Source of the DNA: Myxococcales bacterium
GTDB lineage: Bacteria > Myxococcota_A > SURF-8
NCBI GenBank assembly: GCA_003598065.1
Contig: QZKR01000042.1
Coordinates: 1-64,000, forward strand
DNA length: 64,000 nt
Reading direction: 5' to 3'
Position 1 is the first letter of the stretch. Each line of letters opens with the position of its first letter. The translations under genes and the position numbers were made by a program. This document shows, in pieces, positions 34,752 to 42,618 of this stretch. The notes beneath the pieces are model-generated. The model saw nothing but the letters and a program-made list of their open reading frames with translations, was not told the DNA's origin and did no database searches.

Positions 34752-37700
34752 TTAGTAGGACGGTGGCGTCCAGGCCGGGCAGGTCAAGTCATGATACTGC
34801 ACGCAGGCCGTGGCGCCGTTGATCGCGTCGATTACCTGGATGACCTGCGCGAGATCCGCGCCGCGAGCCGGGTCGCTTAAGGCGGCCACCGCTGGATAGG
34901 GCGTGTAATCCTTCTCGTATATGGTCTTAAGAAGGTCGGCCTGGTCGCGGATGTTCCCCAGGGCGATGACGGCGCCCCGCCTCCAATCCTCGCAGTAAAC
35001 ATCCTCCGACGAGTCCCATCTCGACTTTCCCAGGTAAGTCAGATCGTCGATATAGGCGGAAGGCGGGGCCTCGGACGCGGGCGCTAGGTTGGGATCGAAC
35101 ATGACATTGATCGCGTTCTGCTCGTCGATCAGCAGCTGGCAGATGCCCGCCTCGCCGTTGCCGACCAGGATGTCATAGACTTGATCGACCTCCTCTCGAA
35201 GCACAGCCGGGTCATAATTGGGATTGTTGGATCCTTCGCTGTCGCAATACGACCAGCCGCGGCACTGCTCCGAACCGCCGATATCCGCATCGCACTGGTA
35301 GACTTCCCAAGTGGTGTGACAGGTATCCGTGACCGGTTCCTCGCAGTCCCAGGGCTCATACAGCATTCGATCCAGCTTTTTCAGGCGAACCATGTTGGAA
35401 AACACGTTGAAGCCCTGCTGGAACAGGAAAAGCCGGGCCAGATACAGCTGTGTGTCGGCAATCGGTGACGGCGACAGCAAGATCAGGTTTTTGGCCTGAG
35501 TCAGATGATTGGCAAGGGACGGCAGGGCGGCTTCGTAGAGCAGATAATAGCTGGAATTATCCCAGATTTTCTGTTTCCGGCTCGTGTCCGTCCCCTGGCG
35601 AAACTGCATTTCGTGCCGCGGATAGGGTTGTTCAATCAGTTGGATGCCCGCGCCGCCCGACGGGTCGCCGATCAGCAGGGTGTCATGCAGCTGGTTGTCG
35701 AAGCTTTTGTTCTCGGTCCAGCAGAATCCCTCCCGCTGGAAGGCGGGAATATTGGGCCAGTTCGTGTAGGCCTCCTCCAACTCGGTGAAATACAGGGCCA
35801 TTTCGGCGCCGGCCAAGGCGCCGAACATGTCAGAGGCGTATTGCTTGATCGCCTGGGTTGGCGTGATCGAGGTGTTCCAAAGCTTTCGCACGGTAAACCA
35901 GTAGCTGAGCGCATCCATCGGCCAAGTCGGATGACCGTCGGCATAGTAGGCGCGCGCCAGCGGCCCCCTTATGGCGGGTATGGGCAGTTCCGCAAGTGCG
36001 CCTTTGTGGTAATAAGAGAGGCTTTCGCTCAGAATGGCGAGACTCTGCCTGGGCATGTAAAACTGGAAACCGTAAAGACGCTCCCACAGCCCCAGGAAGC
36101 CGTTCGGCTCCAGATGCAAGGCCCAAGCGACATAGTCCTCTTTGACGTCCTGCTTGATCGTCGGGTCTAACCAGGTGGTCAGAGCTTCGTTGAAATAGGC
36201 GACGACAAGGTGTTCGTCGAATTTCAAGGCGGGATCTTTCGGCGGAGCGGATATTCCATAGGATATGGCCGTCAGATATTGGTCCGCCAGGGGGGTCCCA
36301 AAATGCTGCGTGACCTGATCCCAGAACGAATAGGCGGCATTGTTGTAAAACGACCAAATCCGGTCGGGAAAATCGTATTCGCCGGATGGCAGGTTCAGGT
36401 CGCGTTCGATGGCGCCAAATTCGTTTCGTTCGTCATACGAGTACATCACCGGGGGTTTGGAACTGTCATCGCAATCAAAGGGCGCCTGATCCATGATGCC
36501 GGCCGAGCCGGTTTCCAGGACGAGCGCGTCGTGGTCCGCATCGACGATTCTCCGATATTGCCGGTTCGCGACCAGGTCGCTCGTGGGCGGTGCGAGCGGC
36601 GAGGCGGGATTCATGTACGGCTGCCAATCCGCAGGGGCGGTTTCGGGCGTGCCGCACTGGAAATCGTCTATGTCAACGATGTCGCCCGAATGCAGGATCC
36701 GGTCCCCGATCGTTTTCCAGGGGCGTCCTCTGTATGGCGCGACATCGAGGCCTTCATGGATGGCCTCCTCGTTGACATGCACCGAAATATTGTGATCGAA
36801 GCGGAAGCGCTTGCTCCAGTCGTCGCCATGGGCTTTGTTGAGGTTGGCCCAGCAGACGTCGGAGTAAGTGGGATCCGTTGCGCAGAGATCGCTTTCTCCC
36901 GCGCCCTTGAATCCGGAGATGAAGCGGCCCCAATAGGAAGGCTCGTAGGTTTTTACAGGCGCGGACAACGTGACCGTAATCGTGCTTTTCACGGGCACGT
37001 GCTCGCCGAGGCGCGTCGGCAGGTACCAGTGCACACCCAGGTAGCGCTCCAGAAATTCGCTGACCGCGTAAGTGGTGGCCACTCCCTGCGAGCGGGGGAG
37101 GGGATTGTACTGCTTGCCGATCAGGTACAGGCGGTTGTGCACGTACGGCGAGCTTCCGACACGCTTTCCGGCGATCAGGAAGGAGTCGCTGTCCCGGCCG
37201 ATGAAGGGATCGGGGCTGTAGGCGTCCGTCAGGGCGTCGGCGGTCAGGCCGATATGCACCTGGACGGGCATCGCCGTGCATGCGGTCGCGTTGTTGATCG
37301 GCCGCTCGCTGGCGATGCATAAGCCGGCTCCGGTGATTGCCTGGACGTAGTGCTGCAGGAGCTGCGCCGCCTGGCAGGCGCTGCGGTCGTCGCCCGGAAA
37401 CGGACCGGCCTCGTCGACTTCACAGGGCGACTCGTTGTAGGTGTTCTTCATATAGGGGACGACGATATGCGCATTCGCCACGCCGTCCTTTACGAGGGGG
37501 AGCGGGAAAAGGACGTTGAAGGTGACCCGGTCGCGCGCGCTCTTGAGCGCCTCGATGCGCAGCAGATAGGTATTGGAGGTTTCGCTCAGGTCAGGAAGGT
37601 TGCCCGGAATCGCGTAATCGGCGCTTTGGTCATCGATGCAGTTCGAGGCGCTCACCTGGATATGGCGGCCGGTCTGCACGTTCTCGAAAATCATGAGGCA

Positions 37701-37859
37701 GGAGGAGGTCAAAAAGGATCGATTGGTCGCCTCGACATGGATGGTGGAGCCCACCGGGCCTTCCGGGGGATCGACGGATATGACATAATCGAAACATCCG
37801 ACCAGACCCAGGGAAATCATGACCAGTAGCGCTGCTTTCAGCGGTTTTACGGCTTTCAT
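34752..37859 (-). CDS. DUF4838-type lipoprotein, glycoside-hydrolase-like
   Basis: The ATG at 37859 (GGAG seven bases upstream) gives 1,035 residues with a lipoprotein signal ending LGLVGC (Cys22). The central region has AAQLLQHYVQAITGAGLCI and VSEFLERYLGVHWYLPTRLG, the pattern of DUF4838 proteins, which are often linked to polysaccharide degradation and resemble alpha-glucuronidases. The rest is poorly recognisable, with many Cys in the C-terminal third. The pair with the GH-A-like protein suggests a surface carbohydrate-processing function, but no catalytic residues can be assigned here. Confidence 0.65.
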   Translation of the reverse strand: MKAVKPLKAALLVMISLGLVGCFDYVISVDPPEGPVGSTIHVEATNRSFLTSSCLMIFENVQTGRHIQVSASNCIDDQSADYAIPGNLPDLSETSNTYLLRIEALKSARDRVTFNVLFPLPLVKDGVANAHIVVPYMKNTYNESPCEVDEAGPFPGDDRSACQAAQLLQHYVQAITGAGLCIASERPINNATACTAMPVQVHIGLTADALTDAYSPDPFIGRDSDSFLIAGKRVGSSPYVHNRLYLIGKQYNPLPRSQGVATTYAVSEFLERYLGVHWYLPTRLGEHVPVKSTITVTLSAPVKTYEPSYWGRFISGFKGAGESDLCATDPTYSDVCWANLNKAHGDDWSKRFRFDHNISVHVNEEAIHEGLDVAPYRGRPWKTIGDRILHSGDIVDIDDFQCGTPETAPADWQPYMNPASPLAPPTSDLVANRQYRRIVDADHDALVLETGSAGIMDQAPFDCDDSSKPPVMYSYDERNEFGAIERDLNLPSGEYDFPDRIWSFYNNAAYSFWDQVTQHFGTPLADQYLTAISYGISAPPKDPALKFDEHLVVAYFNEALTTWLDPTIKQDVKEDYVAWALHLEPNGFLGLWERLYGFQFYMPRQSLAILSESLSYYHKGALAELPIPAIRGPLARAYYADGHPTWPMDALSYWFTVRKLWNTSITPTQAIKQYASDMFGALAGAEMALYFTELEEAYTNWPNIPAFQREGFCWTENKSFDNQLHDTLLIGDPSGGAGIQLIEQPYPRHEMQFRQGTDTSRKQKIWDNSSYYLLYEAALPSLANHLTQAKNLILLSPSPIADTQLYLARLFLFQQGFNVFSNMVRLKKLDRMLYEPWDCEEPVTDTCHTTWEVYQCDADIGGSEQCRGWSYCDSEGSNNPNYDPAVLREEVDQVYDILVGNGEAGICQLLIDEQNAINVMFDPNLAPASEAPPSAYIDDLTYLGKSRWDSSEDVYCEDWRRGAVIALGNIRDQADLLKTIYEKDYTPYPAVAALSDPARGADLAQVIQVIDAINGATACVQYHDLTCPAWTPPSY

Positions 37860-38073
37860 TTCCGGTCTCCTTGTTTTAAGTATGAACCAGTTGGACAGCA
37901 TAATATGCTCGAAACGGCGCGATAAGGCCGGCCCTTCATCTCACGCGTTGCGTATGGACGATGCATGGCATAACCGAGGCGTGGAAACAGCACGAGTAAA
38001 CTCCAGTGTTTCCGTTAACGGGGCAACGTGGACTCGTTCAATAAGTTGTAGTGTCTCGCGCTGGATCGAGTAG

Positions 38074-38277
38074 AGCCAAGCTAGCATCGTTCCGGATGCC
38101 GGTCAAGCAATCTACAAAACGACACTGCCGTCGGAAATGCTGACCCGATTAGCCGCAATGGCCGAAAAACTGCGGGAACATGACGACCCTGAAGTACGGT
38201 TATTCGCCAAAGACGCTCAGCAACTTTGTCACTATTTGTCACCGGCCAAGAAAAAAGCACCTAGCGAAATTCGCTAA
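38074..38277 (+). pseudogene. 3' remnant of a small gene next to the right tRNA-Pro repeat
   Basis: A frame open from just after an in-frame TAG at 38071 reads coding-like and ends in a TAA inside the terminator hairpin (MLTRLAAMAEKLREHDDPEV from the ATG at 38137). Its end resembles the decayed frame before the left repeat at 23424, including the HDDPEVRLFAK / HDNPQVKRLAE match and the Lys-rich tail. It may be intact from 38137 as a 46-residue peptide, but a truncated gene is more likely. Confidence 0.4.
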
Positions 38278-38282
38278 GTGCT
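38249..38282 (-). terminator. intrinsic terminator after the right tRNA-Pro fragment
   Basis: On the minus strand the hairpin AGCACTTAGCGA / TCGCTAGGTGCT is followed by TTTTTTCTTGG. Its position relative to the tRNA fragment equals that of the left copy, although the hairpin sequence differs. Confidence 0.65.
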
Positions 38283-38290
38283 TGATTTTC

Positions 38291-38337
38291 CTGGTCGGCG
38301 TGAGTGGATTTGAACCACCGACTTCTTGGTCCCGAAC
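38291..38337 (-). repeat. 47-bp direct repeat, right copy: 3' part of tRNA-Pro(CGG), probable att site
   Basis: Identical over 47 bp to 23438-23484 and in the same orientation, 14,853 bp away. Again the 5' half of a tRNA is missing: the next bases (CAACCCCGG on the plus strand) do not form D arm or acceptor stem. The intact tRNA-Pro should therefore lie elsewhere, possibly at higher coordinates beyond this window. Confidence 0.8.
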
Positions 38338-38657
38338 CAACCCCGGTACAGAAATTGTCGTATATCGGGAACTCTAAAATCACTAATTATATCAATCATT
38401 CCAACAAGATCTGTCGTATTCAGACTTATGCTGTCTTCTGCCTTTTTCTGCACTTTCGGTCACGTTCTGCCGTCGGAGCGTGTCAAATCGTGTCAGTCAC
38501 TAGCGGCAAAACAAGTCTGCTTAATCATTGCCATCAGTATCTCCAGAACGGCCTCGATTCCTTCGTCATCAGCCTCAATGCCCTCAGGAGCCGCTTGAGT
38601 GGCTCACGGCGTGGCGAGACGCATTCCCGTACTGCTCCTATCCCTATTTGCTGTAAA
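38338..38657. other. gap right of the tRNA-Pro repeat, no gene seen
   Basis: The 320 bp before the exonuclease gene hold no supported gene. An open frame continues upstream from the exonuclease into the tRNA fragment, but its composition there does not look coding. Confidence 0.4.
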
Positions 38658-39314
38658 ATGGCGGGCATAATGCGAATCATCGACGACAACACCCCTTTAT
38701 CTCAAATTCCCTTCGTGGCATTGGACACGGAGACTTGCGGACTCTACGAGGCCCGAGTCGTTGAACTGGCCGGCGTTCGCTTTCAAAGCGGCGTGGAAGA
38801 AGGTCGCTTCCAAACGCTGGTCGATCCTCAGGAGCGGATACCATCAGAAGTCACGGCGATCCACGGGATTACCAACGAGATGGTCCAAGATGCTCCGAAG
38901 ATCCGGTTGGCGCTGATGGCGTTCCTTGATTTCGCACGAGGGGCGGTATGGCTGGCGCACAACAGCCCCTTTGATGTGAAGATACTGACGGCTGAGTTCT
39001 ACCGCAGCGAGTTGCCGATACCGGCCCGATTCGTCCTCGACAGCTGCCGGTTATCCAGGCGGTTCAATGCAGGGCTGCAATCCCACAGTCTGGGCAGCGT
39101 CTGCTGGCATCTAGGAATCAGACAAGAGCAGGTGCACCGGGCGCTGGGCGACAGCTTGGCCGTGATGGAGATCTTCCAGCGGATCATGACCAGACACCCG
39201 ACGATGACCTTTGGGGAGCTGCTGGAGCGGCATGGCAGGCCCTACGATTTCGATCGGGCGATTGCAACGAGCTACTGTATTCCGCGTTACACCAGCCTTG
39301 AGCGAATCGAGTAA
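38658..39314 (+). CDS. DnaQ-like 3'-5' exonuclease
   Basis: The 218-residue protein has the three DEDDh exonuclease motifs: ExoI VALDTETCGL (catalytic Asp and Glu), ExoII LAHNSPFDVKIL, and ExoIII HRALGDSLAVMEIF with the catalytic His and Asp. It resembles the proofreading epsilon subunit or stand-alone PolC-type exonucleases. The start is uncertain: ATG at 38658 or four codons later at 38670, neither with a strong ribosome-binding site. It sits alone just outside the putative island. Stand-alone copies are often accessory repair or phage-derived genes. Confidence 0.85.
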   Translation: MAGIMRIIDDNTPLSQIPFVALDTETCGLYEARVVELAGVRFQSGVEEGRFQTLVDPQERIPSEVTAIHGITNEMVQDAPKIRLALMAFLDFARGAVWLAHNSPFDVKILTAEFYRSELPIPARFVLDSCRLSRRFNAGLQSHSLGSVCWHLGIRQEQVHRALGDSLAVMEIFQRIMTRHPTMTFGELLERHGRPYDFDRAIATSYCIPRYTSLERIE

Positions 39315-39793
39315 AGCCACGAGATCTACGGCAACGGCATTGGTGTCCACTCATTCCATTGGGCCTTTCTAGAACAGGGTTACACCGTCAATTTTCCGCT
39401 CGAAAAAAAATTCGGTATACGTCACGGGGACCCCTGGAAGCCCTTTTCCGTTCGCTTTTTCAATTCTCGATAGCGCTAAGTCTATCCGAAGGTTGGCTTT
39501 TCTATAGAGAGAACAAGGACAGGAAAGCCGAGGTCGGTCCATCCAAATCGGCGTGCGCACGCCAATTGAGTTCATCCATTCTATCCCTAATGGTGCTCCC
39601 GTTTGAGGTTTGTTGCTCAGACGTTGTGCGGCCGCTCGCCCTCTTCCTATAAGCGCAAGGTCAAGCGGCCGACGCGATTTTCCCTGTTCACAACGTCTTC
39701 CAATCGGACAAAGAAGTATCCTGACCTCAAGAAGGGTATACGCGGACTCCCTCCCTCCCCCGTCGTGCTAGCTGTTCTCAATCGCACCCGCTC
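39315..39793. other. gap, nothing recognised
   Basis: This 479-bp region has mixed base composition and only short frames. A minus-strand frame (39369-39575) ends in a peptide that could be a fragment of something larger, but I cannot support it. Confidence 0.4.
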
Positions 39794-40279
39794 TCAAAGC
39801 TCGTCTTTGATCTCACGCCAGAATTGGGCAATACCCTTGATCACGCCGATAATGTACCTCTTTGGAGAACTGACGCCATGTTCCGCCTTGCATTGGTCAG
39901 GCTTTACAGCAAAACCAGAGAAGTCGAGGATCTCGTAGATGCTGTCAGCGATCATGCCATCTCGAAAGAAGTAAGGGTCTGAGGCGTAATCAGCGACAGT
40001 CTGCAGATTGCTAGCATGCATTCCGCCTGCAGTGTTGTACCCGTGAGTGTACCCAAGTTGGAAGTCAGATTCGCGCGCCTCCTCCAACTCTGCCTTAATA
40101 CGCTCAACGACCAATTTGCGATCATCTTTTCTCTCGAGATTACGTTCAAGTTCCTGCATTTTCTCTATCTCCTTCTTGAGTTCTCGGGCGAAGATGCCCG
40201 ACAGTTTCCCCTTTAAATTGGAATGGTACTTCTGAAAGTCTTCTTCCAATTCCTTTGGGATATATATGGTTACTTTCAT
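39794..40279 (-). CDS. putative DNA-binding protein, ribbon-helix-helix-like N-terminus
   Basis: The ATG at 40279 (GGAG eight bases upstream) gives 161 residues. The N-terminus MKVTIYIPKELEEDFQKYHS resembles ribbon-helix-helix regulators and antitoxins: a short beta strand then a helix. A long charged helix (about 35-75) likely forms a coiled coil, followed by an unrecognised domain. Base composition is lower in GC than the neighbours, suggesting acquisition. The gene is driven by a near-consensus promoter with an inverted repeat over the -10 box, consistent with autoregulation. Function unknown; no toxin partner is evident nearby. Confidence 0.6.
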   Translation of the reverse strand: MKVTIYIPKELEEDFQKYHSNLKGKLSGIFARELKKEIEKMQELERNLERKDDRKLVVERIKAELEEARESDFQLGYTHGYNTAGGMHASNLQTVADYASDPYFFRDGMIADSIYEILDFSGFAVKPDQCKAEHGVSSPKRYIIGVIKGIAQFWREIKDEL

Positions 40280-40297
40280 ATCTTCAATCTCCAAGAC

Positions 40298-40335
40298 GTG
40301 TACCCCCATTATAGACGTACACCTCCTCTTGTCAA
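40298..40335 (-). promoter_or_regulatory. near-consensus sigma-70 promoter with overlapping operator
   Basis: On the minus strand TTGACA (40335-40330), a 16-bp spacer and TATAAT (40313-40308) form an almost perfect promoter. GTGTAC and GTACAC (40322-40317 and 40303-40298) flank the -10 box as a 6-bp inverted repeat with a 13-bp centre. A repressor bound there would block transcription. The predicted start is about 20 bases before the ATG at 40279. Confidence 0.75.
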
Positions 40336-40423
40336 GATTTTTTTTGCTCCATCTTTCAATTGGCGCTGAGAGCCAGTTAGAACATGACCCGATCATTAGG
40401 TCCAAATACAAAAGCCTTTACGC

Positions 40424-40451
40424 TTGCCATCCGTAGACACCCTGCTAGAAT
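40424..40451 (+). promoter_or_regulatory. candidate promoter for the structured leader
   Basis: TTGCCA (40424-40429), a 16-bp spacer and TAGAAT (40446-40451). A transcript from about 40458 would have a leader near 380 bases before the lipoprotein ATG, including the structured element. Confidence 0.4.
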
Positions 40452-40547
40452 GCTTTTTGTTTCATCCTGAACAGAACTCTCCTGCCCTTGAGGGCTGGCG
40501 GCCTAGCCAACCGCGACCGGAGCATTGTTTAGGGTGAACAAGAAAAT

Positions 40548-40666
40548 CCGGCTTGCATCGAGCGCGCCTGCACGCGTGCGGGTGGCCCCCGCGCGCCTCT
40601 ACGGGAGGGGCGCATGGGGCGGTGCAAGCCGGGTTCCATGTCGCCCTTTTTTATTTCTGGGCGACA
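40548..40666 (+). ncRNA. candidate structured RNA or riboregulatory leader
   Basis: An outer stem pairs CCGGCTTGCA (40548-40557) with TGCAAGCCGG (40623-40632). Inside are two hairpins, CCTGCAC/GTGCGGG and GCGCCTC/GAGGGGCGC, giving a three-way-junction-like fold. A second hairpin, TGTCGCCC/GGGCGACA (40639-40646 with 40659-40666), has a 12-base U-rich loop. I do not recognise a known RNA family. It could be a cis-regulatory leader or a small RNA. Confidence 0.45.
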
Positions 40667-40838
40667 GTGGCCTGGAGGCTGGCGCGCTCGTTCACCGCTC
40701 CTTTGCTAGACCATCCCCAACCTCCTCCGTTCGACGAATCCAGGAATAGCGATCCGCACATCTTTTGGCGGAAACGCGACCGGTTTTGGCCATAAGGATT
40801 TTAGACGAGCAACCCTATTACATTTTCAGGAGGATGGG

Positions 40839-41897
40839 ATGAAGTACGCCAGATGGACTTTTGCCCTGGTGCTGTTGATCGGTGTGGGAACGCTGGGCTG
40901 TACGGACACGTCGGTGTCTACCTCCGGAACGGGTGACGACGACCGGACGGAGCAAAGCGACGGCGACTGGGAATCCGATCAGGACTACGCCCTTGATGGA
41001 GATCTCGATCAATCGGAAGAAGACGATCAGATCGACGGCGATGACGAATCCACAGAAGCGGAAGGCGATGTAGAAAACTCCGAGGTCGAGGATACCGAAC
41101 CCGATACCGACTGCACGCCCAACGCCTCCTGGTGCGAGGATAACATCCTGCACACCTGCGACGATCAAGGCCAGGAGCACGTCCCGTTGGACTGCGGGAA
41201 GGACACCTGCCTGGAGTCCGAGGGAGAGGACGCGTATTGCCGGCCGGAATGGGCGCTGGAGTTCGATGGAACCGGCTCCGTGACGTTGTCCGAAAAAACC
41301 CTGATCCGCCAATTGGACTCAGCCACCATCGAAGCGTGGGTGAATCTGTCGGTCCCGGACCCGCTTGCGGCCTCCCCGATGGACGGTCACATCCTCTACA
41401 TCGACGGGCTTCAGGGTCACGAGGTGACGATCCTCAAGGTCTTCTACGAAGGGGGTGTCGCCTTCGACGAATGGAATTCCACGACGGGCTGGGTAAGGGC
41501 GTGGACCGAAGCCGGCGTCGTCCCGATGGACCGCTGGACGCATATCGCCGCGGTCAAGTACCCGGGCTGGAGGGAAATCTACGTGGACGGAGCGCGTGTG
41601 CTGAAAGAGGCCATCTCCCAGCCTGAACCTCCCGAACAGCAATCCGTCCCGGCCAGTGCGGGTCTGTGGACATACGGCGCGATCGACGAACTGCGGCTTT
41701 CTGGCGTGGCGCGTTACGCCGAGGACTTCACCCCGCCGGTACGCCACGAGCCGGACGCCGACACTGTCGCCCTCTGGCACATGGATGAGGGAAGCGGCCA
41801 GACGATAGCCGACGAGGTTGAAAGTCGGGAGGGGACGTTGGAAGGCGGCGTCGAGTGGACGGCCGGTGTAAGCCAAAGAAACCTGGAAAATCGATGA
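40839..41897 (+). CDS. LamG-domain lipoprotein
   Basis: The 352-residue protein has a lipoprotein signal ending GTLGC (Cys21) and an Asp/Glu/Gly-rich linker (about 30-90). A short Cys-bearing segment follows, then a laminin-G/concanavalin-like domain from about residue 135 (EFDGTGSVTLSEKTLI, SATIEAWVNL, WTHIAAVKYPGWREIYVDG, GAIDELRLSGVARYAEDF, ALWHMDEGSGQTIADEV). Such domains bind carbohydrates or surface ligands. The acidic linker style matches the large lipoproteins further right. AGGAGG lies nine bases before the ATG, and a terminator follows the gene. Confidence 0.83.
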   Translation: MKYARWTFALVLLIGVGTLGCTDTSVSTSGTGDDDRTEQSDGDWESDQDYALDGDLDQSEEDDQIDGDDESTEAEGDVENSEVEDTEPDTDCTPNASWCEDNILHTCDDQGQEHVPLDCGKDTCLESEGEDAYCRPEWALEFDGTGSVTLSEKTLIRQLDSATIEAWVNLSVPDPLAASPMDGHILYIDGLQGHEVTILKVFYEGGVAFDEWNSTTGWVRAWTEAGVVPMDRWTHIAAVKYPGWREIYVDGARVLKEAISQPEPPEQQSVPASAGLWTYGAIDELRLSGVARYAEDFTPPVRHEPDADTVALWHMDEGSGQTIADEVESREGTLEGGVEWTAGVSQRNLENR

Positions 41898-41905
41898 CCC
41901 TCACT

Positions 41906-41932
41906 GGAGGAGGCAAGGCCTCCTCTTTTTTA
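41906..41932 (+). terminator. intrinsic terminator after the LamG lipoprotein
   Basis: GAGGAGG (41907-41913) pairs with CCTCCTC (41919-41925) and is followed by six T residues. Confidence 0.8.
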
Positions 41933-41962
41933 CGTTGTGGTTCATAATGAGGAGGAACGGTC

Positions 41963-42304
41963 GTGACAAGTCCGAGCGAGCCGACAAACAATTATTCCGA
42001 CAAGTCTTTTTGGGCAAAGGTCAGGAAGTATGCAAAGGCGGCAGGGGCAGAGGTGCTCGAAAAAGCCCTTTGGTTGTATTACGCCGCCCAGAAACCGGAG
42101 ACGCCAAAGTGGGCGAAGACCATCATTTACGGCACGCTTGGCTATTTTATCCTCCCTCTGGATGCCGTGCCGGACCTGACCCCTGTTGTTGGTTATGTAG
42201 ACGATCTTGGTGCCCTCTTAGCCGCTGTTGGAATGGTAGCTATGTTTATTGATGCGGAAGTAAGGCAAAAAGCGGCGGAGAAACTGAAGGAGTGGTTCGG
42301 CTAG
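41963..42304 (+). CDS. YkvA-family (DUF1232) small membrane protein
   Basis: The 113-residue protein has the DUF1232 core YFILPLDAVPDLTPVVGYVDDLGALLAAVG, a hydrophobic segment of unknown biochemical role found widely in bacteria. It starts with GTG at 41963, preceded by GAGGAGGAAC. It stands alone between the terminator and a convergent small gene. Confidence 0.85.
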   Translation: MTSPSEPTNNYSDKSFWAKVRKYAKAAGAEVLEKALWLYYAAQKPETPKWAKTIIYGTLGYFILPLDAVPDLTPVVGYVDDLGALLAAVGMVAMFIDAEVRQKAAEKLKEWFG

Positions 42305-42360
42305 AGCACATCGGCAGCTAAAGGGAAAGCGGTCTTTGACCCTCTCCCTTGAACCGCAGC

Positions 42361-42561
42361 CTATTGTGCGGCCTTGGTTTTCCTGTTCTTGGCCCATTCC
42401 CAGAGCTTCTCGAAGGCGATGGGCGCACCGAGCAGCAGGATCTGGACCAGGAGCGACTTCAGTTTTCGTATGTCGTTCCCCTCCTTGTCGCGGCTAGGCT
42501 CCGCCGTCTCTGAAGCGGTTCGCGTCTCGTCAGGCGGCGGAGCGGAATCCTCGTTGTCCAT
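42361..42561 (-). CDS. small hypothetical protein with one hydrophobic segment
   Basis: A 66-residue protein starting at the ATG at 42561, supported by an excellent ribosome-binding site (AAAGGAGGTGAT). The first half is acidic and Pro-rich; a hydrophobic stretch (LKSLLVQILLLGAPIAFEKL) precedes a basic tail. It is 57 bases downstream of the ThiF gene and may be the last gene of that operon. No family recognised. Confidence 0.65.
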   Translation of the reverse strand: MDNEDSAPPPDETRTASETAEPSRDKEGNDIRKLKSLLVQILLLGAPIAFEKLWEWAKNRKTKAAQ

Positions 42562-42618
42562 GGGTATCACCTCCTTTCGTGTACGAACGATGATCGAGTT
42601 GGTGGACATTCAGCAATC

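Larger units (their letters stand above)
40336..40838. other. long leader region upstream of the LamG lipoprotein gene
   Basis: About 500 bp without a supported gene. It contains a plausible plus-strand promoter (40424-40451) and two strong secondary structures (40548-40666) ahead of the lipoprotein start at 40839, so it is probably a long structured 5' untranslated region or a separate small RNA. Confidence 0.5.
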
